Positions 48,917-58,636 are shown, counted from the stretch's first letter. The stretch: DNA of 64,000 nt from Erythrobacteraceae bacterium WH01K (GCA_027941995.1 CP115966.1:2108001-2172000), one strand, 5' to 3'. A program made the numbers and translations. The notes: generated by a model not told the origin, from the sequence alone.

Positions 48917-49588
48917 TCAGAAGCGGAAACCGACGCCCGCCATGATCTGGTGACGATCGGTGTCGACGTCGAAACGATCGGTGTCGGCGACGTCTTCACG
49001 CTCGAAATCGATCTCGCCTTCGGAATAGTTGGAATAGCGGTATTCCAGCTTTACGAAGGTGTTTTCGGTGAGAGCATATTCCGCACCGGCGCCGAGGCGA
49101 TAGCCGTCGGTGTCGAGGCTGCGGCTGTCGATTTCGTTGCCGCGCGCACCCTGGATGTCGAACCGGGCATTGGTGTAACCGGCCTTCGCATAGACCAGCG
49201 CACGGTCACCGACGAGCGCGCCGACACGGGCACCGACATAGATGTCGCGGCCTGCATTGACATTGCCCAGGCCGAACAGGTTGGGATCGCCGCCGGGATT
49301 GATGTCCACGCCTGCGGAGGATTCCGTCAGTTCGGCTTCTGCGCCCAGAACGACGCCGCCGACGGCCACGTCGTAACCTACAGCCGCGCCGTAGGTCACG
49401 CCGTCGGCGTCCTGGTCATCCATATTGCCCTGCAGATCGTTGTCGATGTCGCTGCCGGCACGAAGATTGTCATAACCGACGACGGCTTCGACGCGCGGGC
49501 CGGTGAATGCGGAATTGTCCTGTGCTGCCGCCGGGACAGCGATGGCGATGGTGGAACCTGCCAGCAGCAGGGTTGCGACCTTTTTCAT
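48917..49588 (-). CDS. Outer-membrane beta-barrel protein (OmpA/Omp25-like)
   Basis: The 223-aa protein has a signal peptide (LLLAGSTIAIAVPAAAQ), then alternating hydrophobic strands typical of an eight-stranded barrel (VEAVVGYDN, YGAAVGYDV, YAKAGYTNARF, VKLEYRYSNY) and ends with the terminal Phe (AGVGFRF) recognised by the Bam machinery. It is rich in Asp in the loops. It is probably a porin-like or structural protein of the outer membrane. The start is ATG 49588. Confidence 0.88.
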   Translation of the reverse strand: MKKVATLLLAGSTIAIAVPAAAQDNSAFTGPRVEAVVGYDNLRAGSDIDNDLQGNMDDQDADGVTYGAAVGYDVAVGGVVLGAEAELTESSAGVDINPGGDPNLFGLGNVNAGRDIYVGARVGALVGDRALVYAKAGYTNARFDIQGARGNEIDSRSLDTDGYRLGAGAEYALTENTFVKLEYRYSNYSEGEIDFEREDVADTDRFDVDTDRHQIMAGVGFRF

Positions 49589-49796
49589 TGTAGTACTCCA
49601 GTTTCGTTGAGAGTTTTCTCCCCTGTGCAGCACCCAACGGCGACAAAGCCCCGCAGTTTCATGAACCTGAGACAACAAGAATTTGTGGCAAAAGAGACAC
49701 ATTGTGTCGCTCTGTCTCAGCTAGGAAACTACCGACAGCACCGCTTGAAGCAGTCCACATGATGACTTTCCGAGCGATCTGCCCTATATTCGGGCG

Positions 49797-51035
49797 ATGC
49801 CCGATACAGCCGTCATGCCCATCCCCGGACAGGTCGATCCGGTCCCTGCCCCGCGCGATATCACTCCGCGTGAAGATGGGCGGATCGATCTGCTTGGCCT
49901 GCCCAAGTCGCGGGTCCGCGAACTTTTCGAGACTGCGGGCCTTGACCCCAAGCAGGCGAAACTGCGCGCGAAGCAGGTGTTTCACTGGCTCTACCACCGC
50001 GGCGTCACCGATTTCGAGGCGATGACCGACATCGGCAAGGCAATGCGTCCATGGATGGCAAAGCACTTCATCGTGGGAAGGCCCAATGTCGTCGAAGCGC
50101 AGGTTTCGAATGACGGAACCCGCAAGTGGCTGCTTCAGACCGACGACGGTCATGATTTCGAAATGGTGTTCATTCCCGATGCGGATCGCGGAACGCTCTG
50201 CGTGTCCAGCCAGGTCGGCTGCACGCTCAATTGCACCTTCTGCCACACGGGAACCATGCGGCTCGTCCGCAATCTCACGCCGGGCGAAATCGTCGGCCAG
50301 GTCATGCTGGCGCGCGACGCCCTTGGCGAATGGCCGAAGGGCAAGATGGATTTTGCCGACGATGCGGACGAGGCCGACTACCAGTCCGACGGCCGCCTGC
50401 TGACCAACATCGTCATGATGGGCATGGGCGAACCGCTCTACAATTTCGACAATGTCCGCGACGCGCTCAAACTGGTGATGGACGGCGAAGGCCTTGCGCT
50501 GAGCAAGAGGCGGATTACGCTTTCCACCAGCGGGGTCGTGCCGATGATGGAGCGCTGCGGAGAAGAGATCGGCGTCAATCTGGCCGTGTCCCTTCATGCG
50601 GTAACCAAGGAAATCCGCGACGAAATCGTGCCGATCAACCGGAAATACGGTATCGAGGAACTGCTGCAGGCCTGTGCCGATTATCCCGGCGCCTCCAATG
50701 CCCGCCGGATCACGTTCGAATATGTCATGCTGAAGGACAAGAACGACAGCGACGACGACGCCCGCGAACTGGTCCGCCTGCTGAGGGAATACGACCTGCT
50801 AGCCAAGGTCAATCTGATCCCGTTCAATCCGTGGCCGGGCAGCATCTACGAATGCTCCACCCCGGAACGGATCCGTGCGTTTTCGAATATCGTGTTCGAA
50901 GGCGGCATCAGTGCCCCCGTTCGTACTCCGCGAGGCAGGGACATCGACGCTGCGTGCGGTCAGTTGAAGACAGCTGCGGAGAAGAAGAGCCGGGCCCAGC
51001 GCGACAGGGAAGCGGCCCAAGCCGACGCCGCGTGA
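49797..51035 (+). CDS. rlmN: Dual-specificity 23S rRNA/tRNA adenine-C2 methyltransferase RlmN
   Basis: This radical-SAM enzyme methylates C2 of A2503 in 23S rRNA and A37 in some tRNAs. The 412-aa protein has the cluster motif CTLNCTFC (C-x3-C-x2-C), GMGEPLYN, the methyl-carrier Cys region near its C-terminus ([18 protein letters not shown]), and a HhH-like N-terminus. GTGA overlap couples it to the next methyltransferase gene. The start is ATG 49797. Confidence 0.95.
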   Translation: MPDTAVMPIPGQVDPVPAPRDITPREDGRIDLLGLPKSRVRELFETAGLDPKQAKLRAKQVFHWLYHRGVTDFEAMTDIGKAMRPWMAKHFIVGRPNVVEAQVSNDGTRKWLLQTDDGHDFEMVFIPDADRGTLCVSSQVGCTLNCTFCHTGTMRLVRNLTPGEIVGQVMLARDALGEWPKGKMDFADDADEADYQSDGRLLTNIVMMGMGEPLYNFDNVRDALKLVMDGEGLALSKRRITLSTSGVVPMMERCGEEIGVNLAVSLHAVTKEIRDEIVPINRKYGIEELLQACADYPGASNARRITFEYVMLKDKNDSDDDARELVRLLREYDLLAKVNLIPFNPWPGSIYECSTPERIRAFSNIVFEGGISAPVRTPRGRDIDAACGQLKTAAEKKSRAQRDREAAQADAA

Positions 51036-51637
51036 TCTGGGACCAGGCAACCCTCGATTACTACGAGGCGGCTGCACCGCATTACACGGCGAGCACGGCG
51101 GAGTTTCATCACCGGCATCTCGATCCCTTTCTCGAGCTGCTCCCGCCGAATGGAGATATCCTTGAACTCGGGTGCGGATGCGGTCTCGATGCATCCCGCA
51201 TGATTCATCGCGGCTTCCGCGTCGATGCGACGGACGGGGCCGCGGCCATGGTCCGCAAGGCTGAAGAACGCTTCGGCATATCGGCGCGGGTCATGCGGTT
51301 CGATGAGCTCGCCGGGAAGGCCCGGTACGATGCCGTCTGGGCGCACGCATCGCTGCTTCATGCACCGCGCGATGCCCTCCCCGGCATACTGGCAAAAATT
51401 TACGAAGCCCTGCGCCCCGGCGGCCTGCATTTCGCCAATTTCAAGCTGGGCGACAAGGACCATCCGGACGAGGGCCGCGATCCGCTGGGCCGCTGGACCA
51501 GCCTGCCCTCGGCAACCTGGTTGCACAAGCAGTATGGCGATGCCGCGTTCTCCATCGTCCAATCGGACCGTTACACCGGCAACGGAAGCGATGGTGTCGT
51601 TCGCGAATGGCTGGGCCTCACGGTCAGGAAATCATGA
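51032..51637 (+). CDS. Small class I SAM methyltransferase
   Basis: The 201-aa protein has the SAM loop [15 protein letters not shown], an acidic residue in [11 protein letters not shown] and the motif [16 protein letters not shown]. This is the UbiE/Coq5-like class, which acts on small molecules, but no substrate mark is visible. GTG 51032 overlaps the rlmN stop and the stop overlaps the MOSC gene (ATGATG), so rlmN, this gene and MOSC form one unit. Confidence 0.8.
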   Translation: MIWDQATLDYYEAAAPHYTASTAEFHHRHLDPFLELLPPNGDILELGCGCGLDASRMIHRGFRVDATDGAAAMVRKAEERFGISARVMRFDELAGKARYDAVWAHASLLHAPRDALPGILAKIYEALRPGGLHFANFKLGDKDHPDEGRDPLGRWTSLPSATWLHKQYGDAAFSIVQSDRYTGNGSDGVVREWLGLTVRKS

Positions 51638-52284
51638 TGGCCGGCGTGACCGTTCGATCGATCTGTATCGGCCAGCCGCAACCTTTCAATGGCGCGGAAA
51701 TGAGTGCCATCGCGAAGCTGCCGGTCAGCGGCGATGCGGAAATTCGCGACTTCGGAATCGTGGGCGACATGGTTGCCGATACGCGGGTCCATGGCGGGAT
51801 CGACATGGCGATCCATCATTATCCCCGGGACCATTACGACTGGTGGCGAGAAAAGCTGGGCCCTCACCCCTTGCTCGATAGCGCCAACGCCTTCGGGGAG
51901 AATATCGTCGCTACTGGACTGACGGAAAGCGATGTGCATATCGCGGACAGGTTCCGCCTGGGAACGGCGGTGCTGGAAGTCAGCCAGCCGCGCCAGCCCT
52001 GCTGGAAGATCGATCATCGTTTCGGCGTGAAAGGCATGGCGGCAGAGGTCGTGCGATCCCACCGGTCCGGCTGGTATTACCGCGTTCTGGAAGAGGGCTT
52101 CGCGAGAGCGGGCGACGAATTGCACCGGATTGAAAAAGGTCACGCGGATTGGCCGGTCGCGCGCGTTTTCGCCAAGATCTATGACAAGGAAAGTCAGCCG
52201 CAGCGCGACGAACTGGAGGCGATCGCTGCACTGGAGGGACTGTCCGACAAGCTACGCGACCGGGTGCGCAAGGCCATTTCCTGA
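51634..52284 (+). CDS. MOSC-domain protein (YiiM type)
   Basis: The 216-aa protein has the MOSC core: RVHGGIDMAIHHYPRDHYDWW, AFGENIVATGL and EVSQPRQPCWKID with the conserved Cys. MOSC proteins bind a molybdenum or sulphur-carrier Cys; YiiM helps resistance to 6-hydroxylaminopurine with molybdenum enzymes. A molybdopterin oxidoreductase lies 2.2 kb further on, which suits such a role. Start ATG 51634 overlaps the preceding stop. Confidence 0.85.
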   Translation: MMAGVTVRSICIGQPQPFNGAEMSAIAKLPVSGDAEIRDFGIVGDMVADTRVHGGIDMAIHHYPRDHYDWWREKLGPHPLLDSANAFGENIVATGLTESDVHIADRFRLGTAVLEVSQPRQPCWKIDHRFGVKGMAAEVVRSHRSGWYYRVLEEGFARAGDELHRIEKGHADWPVARVFAKIYDKESQPQRDELEAIAALEGLSDKLRDRVRKAIS

Positions 52285-52416
52285 CGCAATTCGACGCTGC
52301 GCAAGCACCGCTCGGCTCGCAAACCCCATGGATTTCCATCGTTCATCGGGCGTTGTGGAAACAGTGGCGAAACGCGGCGTTTCCCTCACATCGCAATCGC
52401 AACAATGGAAATACAC

Positions 52417-52821
52417 ATGAAGACTTTCACCGCTCTCATCGCAGCTTCGGCCCTGGCCGTGACCGGCGCCTCCGCGACCGGTATTGTCGCGCCCTCCCCG
52501 GCGAAGGCCGATCCCCCCAGCTGGGCTCCGGCCCATGGCAAGCGTGCGAAGGAACGTTCGCGGATTTACGATTCCCGCGGCCGTTACGTCGAGCCGCGCC
52601 GCATCAGTCGCAATGACCGCGTATGGCGCGGCGATGGCGGACAGTATTACTGTCGCCGCGACAACGGCACGACCGGTCTGGTAATCGGCGCAGGTGTCGG
52701 TGCGCTCGCAGGTTCCGAGATCGCCGGTCGCGGCGACAGGACGCTGGGCGCCATCATCGGCGGCGTGGCTGGTGGCCTGCTGGGACGCGAGATCGATCGC
52801 GGAAGTCTCCAGTGCCGCTGA
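52417..52821 (+). CDS. Glycine-zipper 2TM-type periplasmic protein
   Basis: The 134-aa protein has a signal peptide (MKTFTALIAASALAVTGASA), a proline- and arginine-rich middle, and a C-terminal glycine zipper (GLVIGAGVGALAGSEIAG, GAIIGGVAGGLLGREID) as in Rick_17kDa/SlyB-like proteins. It is probably outer-membrane associated. A strong terminator follows 24 bases on. The ATG at 52417 is preferred over 52405, which would put four residues before the signal sequence. Confidence 0.82.
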   Translation: MKTFTALIAASALAVTGASATGIVAPSPAKADPPSWAPAHGKRAKERSRIYDSRGRYVEPRRISRNDRVWRGDGGQYYCRRDNGTTGLVIGAGVGALAGSEIAGRGDRTLGAIIGGVAGGLLGREIDRGSLQCR

Positions 52822-52845
52822 TTTCCTGACGTTTCGCAATCCACG

Positions 52846-52882
52846 AAAGGGCGCGTCGCCAATGGGCGGTGCGCCCTTTTTT
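52846..52882 (+). terminator. Intrinsic terminator after glycine-zipper gene
   Basis: AAAGGGCGC (52846-52854) pairs with GCGCCCTTTT (52871 on), followed by six T residues. Confidence 0.85.
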
Positions 52883-53007
52883 CATCGGCAAACGCTGCAC
52901 GTCCTTCCCTGAAGCGCGCACTTTTGCTCAAAGGGCCGAATGGCACTGCACCTCACCCGGTTCACCCGCTGCTCGCCGTGCAAAGGTCTGCATCGGACCC
53001 ATGTGAC

Positions 53008-53784
53008 ATGACCGCACCCTCGGTTCTGGTCACGGGAGGCGCAAAGCGCATTGGTGCGGCACTGTGCGAAGCCTTTTCCAGCGCGGGTTGGCATGTGGTC
53101 ATCCATTACAGATCCAGCCGCGAAGAAGCCGAGGCTCTCGCAGCCCGGCTGGGTAATGCAGAGACGATCGGTTTCGATCTCGCGGACGGCGATGCCGCGG
53201 TGGCCGCGATGCACTCCCTTGCCCAGCGGCTGACCGATTGGCGTGCCCTCATCAATTGCGCCGCCGTTTTCGAGAACGATGCCGTAACCGGGCTGGACCC
53301 CCGGACGTATAACGCTGCCATGACCGTCAACGCGCGCTCCCCTGTCCAGCTGGCCCAGACCTTTCTCAGCGAAGCGCAAAGCGTCGCAGGCCGCCGGGTA
53401 ATCCAGCTGACGGATATGAAGCTGGAAAACACCAATCCCGATTTCTTCAGCTACACCATGAGCAAGCACGCAGTCGCGGGCGCCATTCCGATGCTGTCCA
53501 TGGCGCGCCGTCATCCGGCTGACCGCGTCTACGGCCTTGCCCCCGGTGCCATTCTCGCGAGCCATGATCAGGCGCGCGAGGAGACGGAGATTTCCCACCG
53601 CATGAACCTCCTTCACCGAAAGACGTCGCTGGGCGATATGTGCGATGCCGCCCTTTTCCTTGCAGAGGGGCACTTAGCCAGTGGTGAGACGCTGTTCGTC
53701 GATAGCGGCCAGCACTTGCTCGACCAGCCGCGCGACGTCATCTTCCTCGCACGGCAGCAGGCAGAAAAGAAAGAATCCGTATGA
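53008..53784 (+). CDS. SDR oxidoreductase, FolM/PTR1-like
   Basis: The 258-aa short-chain dehydrogenase has the nucleotide loop VTGGAKRIGAALC, the NCAAVFEN block and a Tyr-x3-Lys site in SYTMSKHAV. The arginine/lysine after GGA (GGAKRIG) is the NADP mark seen in FolM/PTR1 pteridine reductases, so pterin reduction is likely; FolM makes tetrahydromonapterin. It overlaps the next gene (ATGA), forming a three-gene redox group with cytochrome b and a molybdopterin enzyme. Confidence 0.8.
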   Translation: MTAPSVLVTGGAKRIGAALCEAFSSAGWHVVIHYRSSREEAEALAARLGNAETIGFDLADGDAAVAAMHSLAQRLTDWRALINCAAVFENDAVTGLDPRTYNAAMTVNARSPVQLAQTFLSEAQSVAGRRVIQLTDMKLENTNPDFFSYTMSKHAVAGAIPMLSMARRHPADRVYGLAPGAILASHDQAREETEISHRMNLLHRKTSLGDMCDAALFLAEGHLASGETLFVDSGQHLLDQPRDVIFLARQQAEKKESV

Positions 53785-54488
53785 GAGGCGCGGCGAGAAA
53801 ACACGGACTTGCCACGCGCATCTGGCACTGGGCCAACCTTGTCTGCGTGGTCGTTCTCTTCATGTCCGGCCTCAACATCTCGAACGCACACCGGCGGCTG
53901 TACTGGGGCGACTGGGGCTTCGCTCCGGAGCAGGCCTGGCTCGAAGTTCCGCGCTTCCCGGGCTGGATGACCATTCCAGACTTCTACAGCCTCGCACAGG
54001 CGCGTGACTGGCACGTTCTCATGTCCTGGCCCTTTGCCCTGGCTCTCCTTTTCATGTGGGCGAGCATGCTGGCCAACAGGCATTTCAAGAAAGACATCGC
54101 AACCACGCGCCGCGAATGGAGGCCGGCCAATGTCTGGGCCGATGTGAAGGCGCACGCACGGTTCGATTTCGATCATGGTGCCGGCAAGTACAATTTCCTC
54201 CAGAAGGTCGCCTACGGCCTCGTACTGGGCATATTCCTGCCGATGATGATCTTCACCGGCATGGCGATGAGCCCGGGGGTCGAGCCGTGGCTCGGATGGC
54301 TGACCGACATCCTCGGCGGGCGGCAGAGCGCGCGAAGCCTTCACTTCATATTCGCGTGGCTTATTTTCGGTTTCTTCGTCGTGCACGTGCTGCTGGTCGT
54401 CGTTAACAAACCGCTCCGGCAAATATGGGGAATGATCGCAGGCGGACGCATGGAGGATGACAAGGCTGCAAAGGGAGGCGCGCGATGA
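53781..54488 (+). CDS. Cytochrome b561-type membrane haem protein
   Basis: The 235-aa protein has four membrane helices and paired histidines: RIWHWAN (helix 1), DWHVLMSW (helix 2), and SARSLHFIFAWLIF with VHVLLVVV (last helix), the pattern of the Ni-Fe hydrogenase/di-haem cytochrome b subunit family. It would carry electrons between quinone and the molybdopterin enzyme that follows. Its stop overlaps that start (ATGA). Confidence 0.85.
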   Translation: MRGAARKHGLATRIWHWANLVCVVVLFMSGLNISNAHRRLYWGDWGFAPEQAWLEVPRFPGWMTIPDFYSLAQARDWHVLMSWPFALALLFMWASMLANRHFKKDIATTRREWRPANVWADVKAHARFDFDHGAGKYNFLQKVAYGLVLGIFLPMMIFTGMAMSPGVEPWLGWLTDILGGRQSARSLHFIFAWLIFGFFVVHVLLVVVNKPLRQIWGMIAGGRMEDDKAAKGGAR

Positions 54489-55225
54489 AGCGGCGCAGCG
54501 TAATCGTCGGCATCGGTGCCGCCTTCGTCGCCGGATGCCAGAAGATCGGGGAAACCGGACCCGGCAAGGCGCTGCTCGAAGCGGCGCCCAACTGGCACAA
54601 GGGCATCCATGATGCGCTGGGCGGACGGACCGCTCTTGCCCCGGAATACGGGCCGGAAGACATCTCCCCATTCTTTCGTGGCAATGGCTCGACCGATCCG
54701 CAGAACGGCGATTACCAGGATCAGGCCGCAGCCGGTTTCGCGGACTGGCGGATCGAGGTTCGCGGACTGGTCAACAACCCGCTGTCCCTTTCCATGGAAA
54801 ACCTTCGCGCCCTCCCCCAGCGCACGCAGATCACGCGGCATGATTGCGTCGAGGGTTGGAGCGCCATCGGCCAGTGGACCGGCCCCCAGCTTTCTCTCAT
54901 CCTCGATGCGGCAGGCGTGCAGGACGGCGCGCGCTTCATCGTGTTTCGCTGTGCGGACAATCTGAACGGGGCGGATTATTACGAGAGTGTCGACATGCTC
55001 GATGCCTATCACCCGCAGACGATCGTCGCGCACCGGCTCAATGGCGAGCCGCTGCCCGTCAGGAACGGTGCACCGGCGCGCATGCGGATCGAACGCCAGC
55101 TCGGTTACAAGCATGCCAAGTACCTGACCGCTATCGAAGCCGTCGCCAGCCTCGACGGGATCGGTGCCGGAAAGGGCGGATATTGGGAGGATCGCTCCGG
55201 TTACCAGTGGTATGCCGGCATTTGA
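54485..55225 (+). CDS. Molybdopterin-dependent oxidoreductase, sulfite-oxidase/MsrP-like
   Basis: The 246-aa protein has the sulfite-oxidase-type domain with the molybdenum-ligand Cys in RHDCVEGWSAIGQWTG and VFRCADN. The start MKRRSVIVGIGAAFVAGC carries an RR pair and a lipobox-like AGC, so it is probably exported via Tat and lipid-anchored in the periplasm. It resembles MsrP/YedY-type enzymes, which reduce protein methionine sulfoxide using a membrane haem b partner; the preceding cytochrome b would be that partner, though the YedZ fold differs. Substrate is unproven. Confidence 0.83.
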   Translation: MKRRSVIVGIGAAFVAGCQKIGETGPGKALLEAAPNWHKGIHDALGGRTALAPEYGPEDISPFFRGNGSTDPQNGDYQDQAAAGFADWRIEVRGLVNNPLSLSMENLRALPQRTQITRHDCVEGWSAIGQWTGPQLSLILDAAGVQDGARFIVFRCADNLNGADYYESVDMLDAYHPQTIVAHRLNGEPLPVRNGAPARMRIERQLGYKHAKYLTAIEAVASLDGIGAGKGGYWEDRSGYQWYAGI

Positions 55226-55252
55226 ATTGATCGCATCATGAAGAGGTAATCC

Positions 55253-56512
55253 ATGAGCCACACTCTGTTGCACCGTTTCTTGAGGAAAGGCGTGAGACAG
55301 GGCAGTCTCACGGTCACCTATTCCGGCGGCGAGACGGCACAATACGGCACGCCCGAGGACGGTTTCCCCGACGTCGCCATCCGGCTGACCGACAGCAGGG
55401 TTCCCCGCGACATCGTATTCGATCCGCGCATTGGCGCAGCCGAGGCTTTCATGGATGGCCGCCTCCTGATCGAACGCGGCGACGTGATGGGTCTCGTGTA
55501 CCTGCTGCGCGCGAATTCGCCATGGGACAGGGGCGGCCGTTTCGGCAGGCCCGGCCTTGTGAAACGCGTGCAGAACACTGCCGCCTTTGCTGCCGAACAG
55601 GTCAACAATTCCGTCGGCGCGAAGCGCAACGTCGCCCATCATTACGACATCGGCAACGATCTTTACCGGCTGATGCTGGATGAAGAGCACATGCAATATA
55701 GCTGCGCCTACTGGCCGGAAGAGCGCCGCGAGGCGGGCATGACCCTGGGCGAGGCGCAGGAGGCGAAACTGGCGCATATCGCGGCCAAACTGGCGATCGA
55801 GCCCGGTAACAGCGTGCTCGATATCGGTTGCGGCTGGGGCGGCATGGCCATCTACCTTGCCAGCCGGTTCGACGTGCGCGTGACTGGTATCACCCTGTCG
55901 CGCGAACAGCTGGAACTGGCAAAATCCCGCGCCAGCGAAGCCGGCGTCGCCGATCGCATCGACTTCCGCCTCGTCGATTACCGCGATCTGGCGGCGAGCG
56001 GCGAGAACTTCGACCGGATCGTCTCGGTCGGCATGTTCGAACATGTCGGCCGCCCGCAGTTCCAGACCTTTTTCGAGGCGGCAGGGCGTCTCCTGCGGGA
56101 AGACGGGGTCATGCTGCTCCACACCATCGGCCGTATGGGCAGCCCGGGCACGACCGACGCCTTCACCCGGAAATACATTTTCCCGGGCGGTTACATTCCC
56201 GCGCTGAGCGAGACTGTCCGTGCGAGCGAGAAGGTGCGCCTGATCGCGACCGATGTCGAAACCCTGCGGCTGCATTATGCGTATACCTTGCGCGAATGGT
56301 ACCGGCGCTGCGTCCAGCACCGTGATGCCATCGTCGCCATCTATGACGAGCGGTTCTACCGCATGTGGACCTTCTATCTCAGCGGCGCGACTGCGGCGTT
56401 CGAGCACGGCGGCATGTGCAATTACCAGATCCAGTTCACCCGCAGCCGGCGCGCCCTGCCCGTCACCCGCGACTACATGGCCAAGCGGGAGGCCGATCTT
56501 CTGGCAGGCTGA
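55253..56512 (+). CDS. cfa: Cyclopropane-fatty-acyl-phospholipid synthase
   Basis: This enzyme adds a methylene group from SAM to double bonds of membrane phospholipid acyl chains. The 419-aa protein has the SAM loop VLDIGCGWGGMAIYLA, HHYDIGNDLYRLMLDEEHMQYS-type opening (His-bearing) and the YIFPGGYIP block. Size is normal. ATG 55253 follows a GAGGTAATCC ribosome site. It may share a transcript with the redox genes 27 bp upstream. Confidence 0.93.
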   Translation: MSHTLLHRFLRKGVRQGSLTVTYSGGETAQYGTPEDGFPDVAIRLTDSRVPRDIVFDPRIGAAEAFMDGRLLIERGDVMGLVYLLRANSPWDRGGRFGRPGLVKRVQNTAAFAAEQVNNSVGAKRNVAHHYDIGNDLYRLMLDEEHMQYSCAYWPEERREAGMTLGEAQEAKLAHIAAKLAIEPGNSVLDIGCGWGGMAIYLASRFDVRVTGITLSREQLELAKSRASEAGVADRIDFRLVDYRDLAASGENFDRIVSVGMFEHVGRPQFQTFFEAAGRLLREDGVMLLHTIGRMGSPGTTDAFTRKYIFPGGYIPALSETVRASEKVRLIATDVETLRLHYAYTLREWYRRCVQHRDAIVAIYDERFYRMWTFYLSGATAAFEHGGMCNYQIQFTRSRRALPVTRDYMAKREADLLAG

Positions 56513-56581
56513 GCGACGGCCAAGACCGCTTGCCCGCTTCCGACGCGGCTGATACCGGCTCGCGCCAGTCAGGAGTTTCCG

Positions 56582-57802
56582 ATGTCCGAAGTGAAGAAAG
56601 TCGTCCTCGCCTATTCCGGTGGGCTGGATACCAGCGTCATTGCAAAGTGGCTGGAGGTGGAGCGCGGCTGCGAGGTGGTGACCTTCACCGCCGATCTCGG
56701 CCAGGGCGAGGAAATCGAGCCTGCGCGTGAAAAGGCACGCGCCATGGGTATTCCGGACAAGCACATCTTCATCGAGGACGTGCGCGAGGAATTCGTGCGC
56801 GACTACGTCTTCCCCATGATGCGCGCCAATGCGCGTTACGAAGGCGACTACCTGCTGGGAACTTCGATCGCCCGTCCGCTCATTTCCAAGCGTCTTGTCG
56901 AGATTGCGCACGAGACGGGCGCCGATGCCATCGCCCATGGGGCGACCGGCAAGGGCAACGACCAGGTCCGGTTCGAACTTTCCGCCTACGCGCTCGATCC
57001 CGACATCCAGGTCATCGCGCCCTGGCGTGAATGGGACCTCGGCAGCCGGACCGCCCTCATCGCATGGGCAGAGGCGCACCAGATCGCCGTTCCCAAGGAC
57101 AAGCGCGGCGAAAGCCCGTTCTCGACCGACGCGAACCTCCTCCACACCTCTTCGGAGGGCAAGGTCCTGGAAGACCCGTGGGAAGAAACGCCGGGTTATG
57201 TCTACTCCCGCACCGTCGATCCCGAGGACGCGCCGGACACGCCGGAATACATCACCATCGATTTCGAGAAGGGTGACGGTATCGCCCTGAACGGCGAAGC
57301 GATGAGCCCGGCAAACCTGCTCGCCGCGCTCAACGATCTCGGCCGCAAGCATGGCATCGGCCGGCTCGATCTTGTCGAGAACCGCTTCGTCGGCATGAAG
57401 TCGCGCGGAATGTACGAAACCCCGGGCGGCGAAATCTATGCCCGCGCCCATCGCGGCATCGAGCAGATCACGCTGGACCGCGGCGCAGCGCATCTGAAGG
57501 ACGAGCTGATGCCCCGCTATGCGGAGCTGATCTATAATGGCTTCTGGTTCTCGCCCGAACGCGAGATGCTGCAGGCCGCGATCGACCATAGCCAGGACAA
57601 GGTCTCCGGAACCGTTCGGCTGAAGCTCTACAAGGGCGTCGCAGGGGTGGTCGGCCGCAAGAGCGCACACTCGCTGTATTCCGAAGCCCACGTCACGTTC
57701 GAAGACGATGCCGGAGCATACGACCAGCAGGATGCCGAAGGCTTTATCCGCCTCAACGCGCTTCGCCTGAAGCTGCTGGCGCGCCGGGATTCCGCTACGT
57801 AA
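56582..57802 (+). CDS. argG: Argininosuccinate synthase
   Basis: ArgG joins citrulline to aspartate in arginine synthesis. The 406-aa protein has the ATP pyrophosphatase loop [10 protein letters not shown] (residues 10-19), [12 protein letters not shown], and [18 protein letters not shown]. Length and start (CAGGAG site before ATG 56582) are standard. It is last on the plus strand before an 830-bp gene-free region. Confidence 0.97.
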   Translation: MSEVKKVVLAYSGGLDTSVIAKWLEVERGCEVVTFTADLGQGEEIEPAREKARAMGIPDKHIFIEDVREEFVRDYVFPMMRANARYEGDYLLGTSIARPLISKRLVEIAHETGADAIAHGATGKGNDQVRFELSAYALDPDIQVIAPWREWDLGSRTALIAWAEAHQIAVPKDKRGESPFSTDANLLHTSSEGKVLEDPWEETPGYVYSRTVDPEDAPDTPEYITIDFEKGDGIALNGEAMSPANLLAALNDLGRKHGIGRLDLVENRFVGMKSRGMYETPGGEIYARAHRGIEQITLDRGAAHLKDELMPRYAELIYNGFWFSPEREMLQAAIDHSQDKVSGTVRLKLYKGVAGVVGRKSAHSLYSEAHVTFEDDAGAYDQQDAEGFIRLNALRLKLLARRDSAT

Positions 57803-57824
57803 CCGACCGCCCGCGACGGGCTGC

Positions 57825-57875
57825 CGAGTTATCCACCGCTGTCCACAGCGAAAACCGGACCGCGTGGATAACTCG
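57825..57875. repeat. 12-bp inverted repeat with DnaA-box-like TTATCCAC ends
   Basis: CGAGTTATCCAC (57825-57836) and GTGGATAACTCG (57864-57875) are exact inverted copies; a related TGTCCACAG lies between. Each arm contains TTATCCAC, close to the DnaA box. No T-run follows. It could be a DnaA or other protein-binding site, or the 3' hairpin of argG. Confidence 0.55.
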
Positions 57876-57959
57876 CGCATGGTCCCCTTGCCCGACTCGT
57901 TTCCGAGGCGCAGTCTCCAACCATCGAGAGAGCGAAAACGTTTCGAGATAGACATCCTT

Positions 57960-58471
57960 AGGGATTGATATTTCGGTGTTTTCATAGGTCTTTCGGCGTG
58001 GGCTCCACTGTCCACGTCCGGGAAGAGCGGACATTGCGGAAGGCCTCGGCCCGATGCGATGGAAGTGTTGAGACCCTGACGAAGTTGGAGGCCATGGGCT
58101 GGACAAACCGGTCGAAAACCGAAGGAACGGTCGACGTGCCCTGCACCAAGATCGCGCCGCTCGAAGGTTCGACCAATGGGGAAGCCAGTCTCGGGAAGGA
58201 CCGGATGGTTCGGAGCCGGCGGAACACGCGAAAGCCAGTCGGCGGACGCGAGACCCGAAGGCCCACCACCCGGATCGGACCGGATGCCGGTGCGAGCGCC
58301 GGTGACAGAACCGGACACCCCGCCACGCCGAAACGCGCGGTGCGGATGAACGGGAAAACACCTGGCGCCAAGAGCGGTTCGGACGCGGCAAACCGCGAGG
58401 AATGCCATGAAGGAAGCGACCACGCACGGTGAGAGTGGGGTCGGCAGCAATGCCGGCCCCATTTGTCTTTT
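57960..58471 (+). ncRNA. Candidate large structured non-coding RNA
   Basis: This GC-rich stretch has many short perfect hairpins with A-rich loops: GTCCG/CGGAC (58016-58032), CGGT/ACCG around CGAAA (58109-58121), CCGGT/ACCGG around GACAGA (58299-58314), CGCGG/CCGCG around CAAA (58384-58397), and a strong terminator at its end. Frames are open on both strands but their products are very basic, low-complexity and unlike any known protein. It is not RNase P, two-piece tmRNA, SRP or 6S by motif check. The 5' end is a guess. A real short peptide gene is the alternative. Confidence 0.5.
58436..58471 (+). terminator. Intrinsic terminator ending the candidate RNA
   Basis: TGGGGTCGGCA / TGCCGGCCCCA (one G-T pair) around GCAA, then ATTTGTCTTTT. 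No upstream gene nearer than argG uses it, which is why a separate transcript is proposed. Confidence 0.8.
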
Positions 58472-58636
58472 CGCTCTGGGAAGGCTCAATTTCCTCCATT
58501 CAGCGCTCCTTTTTCCACCGTTCCCACGGTTTATCGCCCTTTTGCCACGTTTCGGCGGGAGTCGTTGCGTGCCCGCGCCCGTTTGCCGGCCGTTAACTGT
58601 ACTTGACGCGCACGTAAGGGCTAAGCCGCCTCTACT

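Noticed and set aside
57965-58432. Plus-strand 155-aa frame between argG and rlpA as a protein gene
   Set aside because: Basic low-complexity text, no ribosome site, and dense hairpins with a terminator favour RNA. Not fully excluded; a conservation test would settle it.
57960-58471. RNase P RNA, tmRNA or other known RNA in the same stretch
   Set aside because: The RNase P core (GAGGAAAGTCC, and ACAGAA followed by GGCTTA) is absent on both strands, and no tRNA-like CCA end or tag frame of tmRNA is present.
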